6,258 nucleotides of DNA from JAAFHS01 sp031396505 (GTDB lineage: Bacteria > Pseudomonadota > Alphaproteobacteria > Rhodobacterales > Rhodobacteraceae): the NCBI GenBank assembly GCA_031396505.1, contig JANNKX010000128.1, forward strand, positions 1 to 6,258, given 5' to 3'. The translations under genes and the position numbers were made by a program. How positions within the stretch are numbered: position 1 is the first letter of the stretch; every line of letters begins with the position of its first letter. Positions 1 to 5,598 of the stretch are shown here, one piece after another. Below the pieces are notes generated by a model that was not told the DNA's origin, made no database searches, and worked only from the letters and a program-made list of their open reading frames with translations.

Positions 1-177
1 GGGGCGATAAACAACGATTCGTTGACTGACGAAGAAAAGCGGCTGTATGAGGAAGAGCTCGCCCGGGCCGAGGAATCGGCCAAGCTGCGGGACGAGGATT
101 ACCAGCTTGCCTATGCCGTCGACATCATCACCGGCCTGAACGCCATCGCGCTTGGCCCCCAGACGTCCGCCCCATGA
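1..177 (+). CDS. C-terminal end of a probable S41 (CtpA-like) carboxyl-terminal processing protease, partial
   Basis: The reading frame starting at base 1 is open through 58 codons to the TGA at 175-177, and the gene begins outside the window. The visible tail is charged and helical (an acidic/basic stretch EEKRLYEEELARAEE) and then reads DEDYQLAYAVDIITGLNAI. From memory of the family, this DYQLAYAxDxxxGL ending is typical of CtpA-type periplasmic serine proteases (peptidase family S41) in Rhodobacterales. In alphaproteobacteria these genes often lie just upstream of rppH, which agrees with the neighbour here. The protease, PDZ and catalytic Ser/Lys regions are not in the window, so the assignment rests on the tail and on gene order. 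Its stop codon overlaps the rppH start (ATGA at 174-177), which points to co-transcription and translational coupling. Confidence 0.7.
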   Translation, partial: GAINNDSLTDEEKRLYEEELARAEESAKLRDEDYQLAYAVDIITGLNAIALGPQTSAP

Positions 178-644
178 CCGACCTGCCCTACCGTCCCTGC
201 GTCGGTGTGATGCTGATCAACCCCGCTGGCCTGATCTTTGCAGGTCAGCGGAAAGACAGCCCCAGCGCCGCCTGGCAAATGCCGCAAGGTGGTATTGATG
301 ACGGCGAAAAACCCCGCGCGGCGGCCTTGCGTGAACTCTGGGAAGAAACCGGCGTGACCGCCGATCTGGTCGAATTTATCGCCAAAACAGATGATTGGGT
401 CACCTACGATCTGCCCCCAGATCTTTTGGGCAAGGTATGGGGCGGCAAGTATCGCGGCCAGCGGCAAAAGTGGTTCCTGTACCGCTTTACCGGCCGCGAT
501 GATCAGATCAACATCGCCACCGCCCACCCCGAATTCGCCCGCTGGCAATGGATGCGCGCCGACACCATGATCACCGCCATCGTCCCCTTCAAACGCCACG
601 TCTACGAACAGATCACCGCCGCCTTCCGCCCGCACCTCGCCTGA
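174..644 (+). CDS. rppH: RNA pyrophosphohydrolase RppH (Nudix hydrolase)
   Basis: This 156-residue cytoplasmic Nudix enzyme removes pyrophosphate from the 5' end of primary transcripts, leaving a monophosphate that exposes mRNA to RNase E-type decay. Alphaproteobacterial members are also called IalA or (di)nucleoside polyphosphate hydrolase. The N-terminal YRPCVGVMLIN (residues 6-16) is the usual opening of the family. WQMPQGGID (34-42) leads into a complete Nudix box, G39-x5-E45-x7-R53-E54-L55-x-E57-E58-x-G60-V61, with all metal-binding glutamates present. The later KWFLYRF and the FARWQWM segment are also family features, and the length is normal (about 155-165). The ATG at 174 overlaps the upstream stop as ATGA. 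No clear Shine-Dalgarno sequence precedes it, as expected for a start read by coupling. The gene ends 6 bases from the end of the convergent oxidoreductase gene, leaving no room for a terminator outside coding sequence. Confidence 0.95.
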   Translation: MTDLPYRPCVGVMLINPAGLIFAGQRKDSPSAAWQMPQGGIDDGEKPRAAALRELWEETGVTADLVEFIAKTDDWVTYDLPPDLLGKVWGGKYRGQRQKWFLYRFTGRDDQINIATAHPEFARWQWMRADTMITAIVPFKRHVYEQITAAFRPHLA

Positions 645-650
645 CGCGCA

Positions 651-1694
651 TCACGCAGGCACCGCTGCCTCTGCCAGCATCTCACGCACCATCGGAATGA
701 CCTTCGTGCCATAAAGCCGGATGCTCTCCATCATCGCCCCGTGCGGCAGCGTGCCCGACGAATACTTCATGTCAAACCGCGCCAGCCCCAGATCGCGCAC
801 CGTGCCTGCGATCTTGCGCGCCATCGTGTCGGGGCTGCCCGCATACAGCGACCCACGTGCCACTTCGCCCAGAAACCGGTCCTTCGTGGTCGCAGGCCAG
901 CCGCGCTCAGCCCCGATCCGGTCATGCATTGCGCGGTAATGCGGCCACAGCGTGTCCCATGCGGCCTCATCCGTTTCCGCCACAAACCCGTGCGAATGCA
1001 CCCCAATCGGGCGCACTGGACGCTCCAATTGCTTTGCCGCACGGTGATACAGGTCGATATGCGGCAAGAACCGCCGCGGATCCCCGCCGATAATCGCCAG
1101 CATCAATGGTAAATCATACCGCACAGCCCGCACGATCGATTCCGGGCTGCCCCCCACCCCCACCCACGTCGTCAGCGGCGCGCCAAGCGTCGGATAGACC
1201 CGCTGGTCCTGCAACGCCGCCCGCGTCTGCCCCGCCCATGTCACCACCGGTTCGCGGATCAACCGCGTGAACAGATCAAGCCGTTCCTCAAACAGCACCT
1301 CGTAATCCTCCAGCGCCTGCCCGAACAGCGGAAAGCTCTCGGTGAACGACCCCCGCCCCACAATCACCTCGGCCCGGCCATCCGATATGGCGTTCAAGGT
1401 CGAAAACCGCTGAAACACCCGCACCGGATCATCCGATGACAGCACCGTCACCGCCGACCCCAGCCTGATCCGCCGTGTCTGCCCCGCAATCGCCGCCAGC
1501 ACCATTTCCGGGGATGACACGGCAAAATCATCCCGGTGATGCTCGCCAATCCCAATGAAATCGACGCCCACCTGATCGGCCAGCACCCCTTCGGCAACCA
1601 CCTCGCGCAGCACCTGATCCTGCGGGGTCAGACCGCCGTCCGCGCGCCGCGTCACATCGCCGAATGTATCAATACCAAGGGAAACGTCGGTCAT
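651..1694 (-). CDS. Luciferase-like (LLM class) flavin-dependent oxidoreductase, Atu2307/2I7G-type
   Basis: This is a 347-residue bacterial-luciferase-fold protein, a TIM barrel that uses reduced FMN or F420-like flavin. The sequence follows the LLM subfamily typified by Agrobacterium Atu2307 (structure 2I7G), whose substrate is unknown. Visible family segments are LGIDTFGDV (6-14), GIGEHHRDDFAVSSP (48-62), SAVTVLSSDDPVRVF (80-94), GRGSFTESFPLFG (113-125), WVGVGGSPES (177-186) and GVHSHGFVAETDE (231-243). GSPDTMARKI (286-295) is the usual C-terminal phosphate-contact region. The frame is open further upstream to 1754, but I chose the ATG at 1694. It gives the expected N-terminus directly before the first barrel strand, and AGAGG lies 7 bases ahead of it. 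The protein is cytoplasmic, with no signal peptide. A monooxygenase or reductase role is likely; the true substrate cannot be read from the sequence. Confidence 0.88.
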   Translation of the reverse strand: MTDVSLGIDTFGDVTRRADGGLTPQDQVLREVVAEGVLADQVGVDFIGIGEHHRDDFAVSSPEMVLAAIAGQTRRIRLGSAVTVLSSDDPVRVFQRFSTLNAISDGRAEVIVGRGSFTESFPLFGQALEDYEVLFEERLDLFTRLIREPVVTWAGQTRAALQDQRVYPTLGAPLTTWVGVGGSPESIVRAVRYDLPLMLAIIGGDPRRFLPHIDLYHRAAKQLERPVRPIGVHSHGFVAETDEAAWDTLWPHYRAMHDRIGAERGWPATTKDRFLGEVARGSLYAGSPDTMARKIAGTVRDLGLARFDMKYSSGTLPHGAMMESIRLYGTKVIPMVREMLAEAAVPA

Positions 1695-1701
1695 AGCGGT
1701 A

Positions 1702-1706
1702 CCTCT
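1702..1706 (-). promoter_or_regulatory. Ribosome binding site deciding the oxidoreductase start
   Basis: Read on the - strand, AGAGG(T) lies 7 bases before the ATG at 1692-1694. The alternative ATG at 1754 would add 20 residues (MQLNVAVMRAYVHARTRGTA) that do not match the family's normal N-terminus. This site therefore supports the shorter protein. Confidence 0.7.
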
Positions 1707-1718
1707 TGTTCGGGCATG

Positions 1719-1747
1719 AACATAGGCGCGCATCACCGCCACGTTAA
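1719..1747 (-). promoter_or_regulatory. Possible sigma70-type promoter for the oxidoreductase gene
   Basis: On the - strand, TTAACG (1742-1747, 4 of 6 matches to the -35 consensus) and TATGTT (1719-1724, 4 of 6 to the -10) are separated by 17 bases. Initiation would then occur near 1712, a few bases ahead of the ribosome binding site. The 93-base gap to the upstream NYN-LOTUS gene leaves room for such a promoter, but the match is modest and may be chance. Confidence 0.3.
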
Positions 1748-1787
1748 GCTGCACAGACGCACATCGACCCTTGCGGCAATGCAGAGC

Positions 1788-2555
1788 CTACGACAAATCC
1801 CGCGCCAAAAGCTGACTGCCCGGCCCCGGCTTGACTTCAAACCGGCTGATCTTGCGCACGAGGTCTGACAGTTTCGCGCTGCCATAGGTCCGCGTGTCAA
1901 AATCCGGGCTGGCCTGGGTGATATACTGCCCGATCTGCCCCAGCGAATACCATTCGCCCTCGGGGTCAATTGCCCGCATGGCTGCAATGATTAGCGGAAT
2001 AGCCTTTGCCGGGGGTTCTTTGGATACGCGCGGTGCCACCTCCACCGGCAATTCCGGCATCATCCCTGTGCTGCGTTCCGGCTTTGCCACCTCACGCGGC
2101 GGCGGCTCGTCCACCACCCCCAAGTTTTCCACATAGATGAACCGCTTGCACGCCATCCGAAACGCCTCCGGCGTTTTCTTCTCGCCGATGCCGTAAACAT
2201 CCAGACCCTGTTCCCGGATACGCGCCGCCAGCCGCGTGAAATCACTGTCCGAACTCACCAGCACAAAGCCGTCAAACAACCCCGAATGCAAAAAATCCAT
2301 CGCCGCGATCACCAGCCCGATATCGCTCGCGTTCTTGCCCTTGGTGTTGGAAAACTGCTGATCCGCCACAAGGCCCAAGGCCGCCACCCGCTTGGCCCAT
2401 GCACTTAACCGCGTGGCCGACCAATCGCCATAGATGCGCCGCACCGACGCCTCGCCCAGACCCGCGATTTCCTCGAATATCGCCTCGGCATAGCCTGCCG
2501 GCACATTGTCCGCGTCAATCAGAACTGCCAGTCGCGGCGCGCGTGCCTCGGCCAT
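1788..2555 (-). CDS. NYN (PIN-like RNase) domain protein with C-terminal OST-HTH/LOTUS domain
   Basis: This 255-residue cytoplasmic protein has two modules. Residues 8-145 form a NYN domain of the LabA/DUF88 group, a PIN-fold family of metal-dependent RNases. The acidic residues expected at the active site are present: D14 and D16 with N17 in LIDADN, D78 in KNASDIGL, and D103 and D105 in VLVSSDSDF. The segment GIGEKKTPEAFRMACKRFIYVENL (123-146) is typical of the same family. A proline- and charge-rich linker (about 148-183) leads to an OST-HTH/LOTUS winged-helix domain (about 184-253, with YGSAKLSDLVRKISRFEV), a fold that binds RNA. RNA cleavage or processing is predicted from the family; the target is unknown. 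The frame is open far upstream, antisense to the transporter gene, but that part is not protein-like. The ATG at 2555 gives the canonical N-terminus and has AAGGAAAGGG (2562-2571) 6 bases ahead of it. It is divergent from the transporter gene. Confidence 0.9.
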   Translation of the reverse strand: MAEARAPRLAVLIDADNVPAGYAEAIFEEIAGLGEASVRRIYGDWSATRLSAWAKRVAALGLVADQQFSNTKGKNASDIGLVIAAMDFLHSGLFDGFVLVSSDSDFTRLAARIREQGLDVYGIGEKKTPEAFRMACKRFIYVENLGVVDEPPPREVAKPERSTGMMPELPVEVAPRVSKEPPAKAIPLIIAAMRAIDPEGEWYSLGQIGQYITQASPDFDTRTYGSAKLSDLVRKISRFEVKPGPGSQLLARDLS

Positions 2556-2654
2556 GGGAAACCCTTTCCTTTTTGCCCGACAATGGCGCAAACAACGCCC
2601 GGTGGAAAGCACATTGCCTTGGCTTTCCACACGGGCTCCCCTACCACTGGCCCC
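2556..2654. promoter_or_regulatory. Divergent intergenic region between NYN-LOTUS and transporter genes
   Basis: This stretch of about 99 bases should contain the promoters of both divergent genes. On the - strand it carries a good Shine-Dalgarno sequence (2562-2571) for the NYN-LOTUS gene. It also contains the large inverted repeat at 2597-2636, listed separately. I could not find a convincing -35/-10 pair on either strand. No recognisable ribosome binding site precedes the transporter start at 2655. Confidence 0.55.
2597..2636. repeat. Forty-base inverted repeat (operator or leader hairpin)
   Basis: GTGGAAAGC (2602-2610) and its perfect complement GCTTTCCAC (2622-2630) flank an 11-base spacer. 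Beyond a small 1 x 2 mismatch the arms continue as GCCC (2597-2600) and GGGC (2633-2636), giving 13 paired positions in all. No T-run follows on either strand, so it is not an intrinsic terminator. It ends 18 bases before the preferred transporter start. It may be an RNA hairpin in the transporter's leader, or a two-half-site operator shared by the divergent genes. It does not resemble a riboswitch I recognise. Confidence 0.6.
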
Positions 2655-3533
2655 ATGATCCCGCTGACCCCGCGCAATCCCCTGACTGGCGTCGCCCTGA
2701 TGCTCGCCGCCATGGCCGTGCTGCCGTTTCTGGACGTGGTCGCCAAGATGTTGGGCCAGCAAGGCGTGCCCATCATGCAGATCGTCTGGGCCCGCATGGC
2801 CTTCGGTGCCGCCCTCACCCTGCCCTTTGCCGCGCGCGAGGCGGGCCTTGCAGGCCTGGTCCCCGACCGCCCCCTGTTGCACAGCCTGCGTGCCACACTG
2901 TTGATTGCCGCCACCTTCTTTTTCTTCGCCGCCCTGACGTTTCTGCCCATCGCCGATGCGCTGGCAATCTTTTTCGTGCAGCCCCTGATCGTGACCGCCC
3001 TGTCGCCTTTGGTGTTGGGCGAAACCGTCGGCCCCAGACGCTGGGGCGCTGTCGTCGTGGGCTTTATCGGCACGCTGATCATCATCCGCCCCGGCCTGCA
3101 GGACATCAATCAGGGCGTGATCCTTGCCCTTGCCGCAGGCACCAGCCTTGCCTTCTACATGCTGCTGACCCGCCGCATGTCGGGGCAGGCCGCCGCCATC
3201 CTGACCACCTTTCATACCAGCGTGATGGGCGGGCTGATCACCACCGCCTTTGTGCTGTTCCTGTGGGAAACGCCCAGCCTTGCACAATGGGGCCTTTACG
3301 TGCTGATCGGGATCATCGCCACGGCAGGCCATTTCCTGATCGTGCGGGCCTATGACTATGCCGAGGCGTCGCTGCTCGCCCCGCTTGCCTATACCGAGAT
3401 GATCATGGCGGTGATCGCCGGATGGTGGTTTTTTGGCGATTTCCCCGATGTCTGGACCTTTGTCGGTGTCAGCATCCTGATCGCATCCGCCATCTATATC
3501 TCCATCCGCGAACGGGCACGCCGGGGCGCGTAG
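2655..3533 (+). CDS. EamA/DMT-family membrane transporter (RhtA/RibN-like)
   Basis: This 292-residue inner-membrane protein of the drug/metabolite transporter superfamily has about ten hydrophobic helices in two EamA repeats (roughly residues 10-146 and 153-284). Diagnostic stretches are PIADALAIFFVQPL (98-111), SPLVLGETVGPRRWGAVVVG (117-136) with the conserved glutamate E123, and GTLIIIRPG (139-147). The second repeat has ATAGHFLIVRAYDYAEASLL (222-241) followed by LAPLAYTEMIMAV. Relatives export amino acids or take up metabolites such as riboflavin or S-adenosylmethionine; the sequence does not decide which. The frame also has an ATG at 2583 (316 residues). I prefer 2655 because the extra 24 residues look non-membrane, typical members start MIPLxPRNPLxG, and the earlier start would leave only 27 bases for two promoters. 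Neither start has a good ribosome binding site, so the start is less certain than the gene. Confidence 0.88.
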   Translation: MIPLTPRNPLTGVALMLAAMAVLPFLDVVAKMLGQQGVPIMQIVWARMAFGAALTLPFAAREAGLAGLVPDRPLLHSLRATLLIAATFFFFAALTFLPIADALAIFFVQPLIVTALSPLVLGETVGPRRWGAVVVGFIGTLIIIRPGLQDINQGVILALAAGTSLAFYMLLTRRMSGQAAAILTTFHTSVMGGLITTAFVLFLWETPSLAQWGLYVLIGIIATAGHFLIVRAYDYAEASLLAPLAYTEMIMAVIAGWWFFGDFPDVWTFVGVSILIASAIYISIRERARRGA

Positions 3534-3553
3534 GATGGGCAATACTGCTCATC
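3534..3553 (+). terminator. Weak hairpin directly after the transporter stop codon
   Basis: GATGGGCA (3534-3541) can pair with TGCTCATC (3546-3553) over 8 pairs including one G.U, closing a 4-base loop. It starts immediately after the TAG stop. No T-run follows; the next bases are G/C-rich. It is a poor intrinsic terminator at best and may instead protect the 3' end. Confidence 0.25.
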
Positions 3554-3574
3554 GTCCCGCGATGGCCGATGTGT

Positions 3575-3659
3575 TAACAATGTATGAAACCAGACCCGTT
3601 TTTAAAACTCAAAATATTGATATAAATTGATAAACTGTGAAATTGACAGCCGTCAATTC
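3575..3659. other. AT-rich spacer between convergent genes
   Basis: This is the most AT-rich stretch in the window. It contains ATTGATA twice (3616-3622 and 3626-3632, 10 bases apart) and a related ATTGACA at 3642. A 16-codon ATG frame begins within it but has no ribosome binding site or protein-like features, so I do not call a gene. The spacer contrasts sharply with its GC-rich flanks. Confidence 0.5.
3641..3658 (-). terminator. Possible terminator hairpin after the thiamine-diphosphate enzyme gene
   Basis: On the - strand, one base beyond the TAG stop, AATTGAC and GTCAATT (3652-3658 and 3641-3647) form a perfect 7-pair stem with a 4-base loop. The stem is AT-rich and the following bases contain only short T runs (TTTCACAGTTTATC). 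It would be a weak intrinsic terminator. Its position right after the stop is its best support. Confidence 0.35.
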
Positions 3660-5201
3660 CTACCCGCATATCACCTCGATCACCATCGGCCCGCGCTGTG
3701 CCATCGCCGCCCTGAACGCCGCCACGAACCCATCTGCATCCGTCACCCGCACACCGTCCACCCCGTGCCCGCGCGCCAGTGCCACCCAATCCAGTGTCGG
3801 CTCCACCACATCAAACATCCGCACCGCATTGCGCCCCACGTCCCGGACGCCGACATTCGCCAATTCCCCGCGCAGGATTTGATACCCCCGGTTGGAAAAC
3901 ACCACCACCGTCACATCCAGCGCTTCCCGCGCCATCGTCCACAGCGATTGCAGCGTATACATCGCCGACCCGTCCCCCATCAGCGCCACGACCTTGCGCG
4001 CGGGGCAGGCCACCGCCGCCCCGACCGCCGTAGGCAAGCCGTCGCCAATCGCACCGCCCATCAGGCACAACACGTCATGGCCGCGTGCAGCATGCGTCGC
4101 ATCAATCATCGGCCGGGCCGATGTAATCGCCTCATCCACCAGAATCGCTTCTTCCGGCAGCAGCGCCGCAATCGCCTGCCCTACCTTCGGCAGGCTCATC
4201 GCCCCCGTTGGCAACGGCGGCAGGTCCAATGCCTGCAACGGCAACCGCGAGTCCGCCCCCAGCACCTCGGCCAGCGCCCGCAGCGTCCAGGCATAGTCCA
4301 TCTCCGGCGCGCACAACGCCATCACATGGCAGCCGTCCGCCTCGGGCAGGCTTTTCTTGCCGGGATAGGCGAAAAAGCTGACGGGTCGCGCAGCACCACA
4401 CAACACCAGCGCTGTTTTATCCGCCAGCAGCGCCACGTTTTCATCCACCGGATAACGCAGGCGTTGAAAAGGCACTGCCCCCGCCCCCCGCCGCATCCGG
4501 GCGACGAAATACGGCGCCATCAGATGGCAGCCGGTCTTCGCCGCAATCCGGCTGGCCACATCGCCAAGGTCCGTATGCAGCGTCAGCCCGTCTACCATCA
4601 GTGCCGCCCCCGGCATCCGCAACACTTCCGCCGCCGCCCGCACCGCCTCCATCGTGGGCCGGTGCCGCGCGGGCGGCGGGGCAGCCACGGCTGCCTCATC
4701 CGCCGCATCCCATGCGGTATCGGCGGGCAGGATCAGGGTTGCCACCTGCCCGCCCATGCTGCGCGCCGCCCGGATCGCCGCCGCCCCGTCACCCGCCACC
4801 GCCCCCGCATCCGTCGTCATCCGCGTCCAATGCGAAATCGTCTGCGCCAGCCCCAGCGTGTCACCCTTCAGCGGGCTGTCATATTCCTGATGGTAGGTTG
4901 CATGATCGCCCATGATCGTCAGCATCGCCGACCGCGCCTTCCGGGCGTTGTGCAGATTGGCAAAGCCATTCGCAAAACCGGGCGCCAGATGCAGCAAGGA
5001 CGCCGCGACCTGCCCCGTCATCCGGAAATACCCATCCGCCGCCCCCGTCGCCCCGCCCTCGAACAGGCACAGGATGCAGCGCATATCCGGGTGCGCATCA
5101 AGGGCCGCCACAAAGTGCATCTCGGACGTGCCGGGGTTGGCGAAACACACGGTCACGCCCGAGGCGAGCAGAGTTTTCACAAGCGATGTCGCGCCGTTCA
5201 T
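3660..5201 (-). CDS. Thiamine-diphosphate enzyme, 'acetolactate synthase large subunit'-like, related to benzoylformate decarboxylase
   Basis: The 513-residue protein has the three-domain plan of thiamine-diphosphate decarboxylases and synthases. The N-terminal pyrimidine-binding domain (about 1-165) has FANPGTSEMHF (20-30) and the cofactor-activating glutamate E48 in LFEGGATGAADGYFRMTG. A central domain covers about 180-320. The C-terminal diphosphate-binding domain (about 340-513) has the metal motif G409-D410-G411 followed by N437 in SNRGYQILRGE. It is shorter than biosynthetic acetohydroxy acid synthase (about 560-590), and no regulatory subunit gene (ilvN) is adjacent, so a role in branched-chain amino acid synthesis is unlikely. 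H71 in LLHLAPG matches the position of benzoylformate decarboxylase His70 in a by-eye alignment. A 2-oxo acid decarboxylase or carboligase is expected, with unknown substrate. I chose ATG 5201 because AAAAGGGG (5209-5216) lies 7 bases ahead and it gives the family N-terminus; the frame continues open to 5312 without protein-like sequence. Confidence 0.88.
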   Translation of the reverse strand: MNGATSLVKTLLASGVTVCFANPGTSEMHFVAALDAHPDMRCILCLFEGGATGAADGYFRMTGQVAASLLHLAPGFANGFANLHNARKARSAMLTIMGDHATYHQEYDSPLKGDTLGLAQTISHWTRMTTDAGAVAGDGAAAIRAARSMGGQVATLILPADTAWDAADEAAVAAPPPARHRPTMEAVRAAAEVLRMPGAALMVDGLTLHTDLGDVASRIAAKTGCHLMAPYFVARMRRGAGAVPFQRLRYPVDENVALLADKTALVLCGAARPVSFFAYPGKKSLPEADGCHVMALCAPEMDYAWTLRALAEVLGADSRLPLQALDLPPLPTGAMSLPKVGQAIAALLPEEAILVDEAITSARPMIDATHAARGHDVLCLMGGAIGDGLPTAVGAAVACPARKVVALMGDGSAMYTLQSLWTMAREALDVTVVVFSNRGYQILRGELANVGVRDVGRNAVRMFDVVEPTLDWVALARGHGVDGVRVTDADGFVAAFRAAMAQRGPMVIEVICG

Positions 5202-5208
5202 CGGGATG

Positions 5209-5216
5209 CCCCTTTT
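5209..5216 (-). promoter_or_regulatory. Ribosome binding site deciding the thiamine-diphosphate enzyme start
   Basis: On the - strand AAAAGGGG lies 7 bases before the ATG at 5199-5201. It favours the 513-residue protein over a 550-residue form that would start at 5312 inside the palindrome at 5305-5321. Confidence 0.7.
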
Positions 5217-5258
5217 GTGTTCCCCGGCAGGCGACCACGTTGCAGGCGATATTTCAAC

Positions 5259-5273
5259 CCGGATATAATCCGG
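5259..5273. promoter_or_regulatory. 15-base perfect palindrome CCGGAT-ATA-ATCCGG
   Basis: Two perfectly complementary 6-base arms flank a 3-base centre, 57 bases upstream of the enzyme's start codon. The + strand reads TATAAT at 5264-5269 within it, preceded by TTGCAG (5240-5245) at a spacing of 18, so it could also hold a + strand promoter. No + strand gene follows until the LysR gene. A regulator binding site in the enzyme's leader or promoter is the simpler reading. Confidence 0.45.
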
Positions 5274-5304
5274 AAGAGAGAGTGGACGGCGGACGGTAGG
5301 GGGG

Positions 5305-5321
5305 TGTCCCACAGTGGGACA
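5305..5321. promoter_or_regulatory. 17-base perfect palindrome, probable operator of the thiamine-diphosphate enzyme gene
   Basis: TGTCCCAC-A-GTGGGACA is a perfect dyad of 8-base arms about one central base, lying 104 bases upstream of the enzyme's ATG. On the - strand it is immediately preceded by GGTTTTTTAA, which may include an A/T-rich promoter element (TTTAAT). No T-run follows the dyad on either strand, so it is not a terminator. The TGTCCC-N5-GGGACA geometry is like operators of several dimeric regulators, including IclR-type ones; the actual protein is unknown. Confidence 0.6.
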
Positions 5322-5370
5322 TTAAAAAACCGTTTGAAATCAGAGGCAGAAAAAATTTCGTAAGACTTCC

Positions 5371-5598
5371 TTAAGGTTTCGCCTCCTTGACACGCACCCT
5401 GTCGGGCCGCCTTGCCCGTGCAAGGCCGCGCAGCGTTCGTCCTGCCTTGCGGAAGATCGCCAGCAGCGCCTGTCGCCACGCCGCGCGGTGCTGCAGGATC
5501 AGGTCTCGGCGGTGGTGTTCATGCAGATCTTTCGGGCGACCGGCGGGATCATGCCGCGCCATCGCCTGCAACATCCGCAGATCAACTGGATAGACCAT
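5371..5598 (-). CDS. Possible small basic protein of unknown function
   Basis: This is a 75-residue frame on the - strand between the enzyme gene and the LysR gene. I do not recognise the family. The protein is strongly basic, with many Arg, Lys and His residues. It opens MVYPVDLRMLQAMARHDP and has a His/Arg cluster (HEHHRRD, 27-33). A stretch about 34-63 (LQHRAAWRQALLAIFRKAGR and onward) could form an amphipathic helix. In favour of a real gene are the third-position G/C preference of roughly 70 percent, similar to its neighbours, and the fact that it fills an otherwise empty gap. Against it are the weak ribosome binding signal (GAAAG close to the ATG) and the high chance of open frames in GC-rich DNA. 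No membrane segment or signal peptide is seen. ATG codons at residues 9 and 13 are alternative starts. Confidence 0.45.
   Translation of the reverse strand: MVYPVDLRMLQAMARHDPAGRPKDLHEHHRRDLILQHRAAWRQALLAIFRKAGRTLRGLARARRPDRVRVKEAKP

Noticed and set aside
111..635. A 174-codon frame on the - strand over rppH
   Set aside because: The + strand carries a complete Nudix box and a start coupled to the upstream gene. The - strand frame has no recognisable protein features.
2597..2654. A riboswitch in the transporter leader
   Set aside because: The inverted repeat lacks the conserved loop sequences of any riboswitch class I can recall, and the leader is short. Only a simple hairpin or operator is supported.
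2556..3542. A long open frame on the - strand continuing upstream of the NYN-LOTUS gene, antisense to the transporter
   Set aside because: It is in frame with the NYN-LOTUS gene, but its translation is a low-complexity Gly/His/Asp/Gln-rich string. The transporter on the other strand has clear family motifs. It is a GC-rich shadow frame.
3581..3631. A 16-codon + strand ORF in the AT-rich spacer
   Set aside because: It has no ribosome binding site and is too short to judge; the codons simply reflect the local AT-rich sequence.
5305..5330. The 17-base palindrome read as an intrinsic terminator for the + or - strand
   Set aside because: No T-run follows the stem on either strand. On the - strand the T-run comes before the stem, the wrong order for a terminator.
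3627..5363. A 578-codon open frame on the + strand
   Set aside because: It lies antisense to the thiamine-diphosphate enzyme and translates to a His/Arg/Pro-rich sequence with no domain-like pattern. The enzyme on the - strand has full cofactor motifs.
5387..5415. A perfect TTGACA (-35 box) on the + strand at 5387-5392
   Set aside because: The bases 16-18 positions downstream are GC-rich and have no -10-like hexamer, so it is most likely a chance match.
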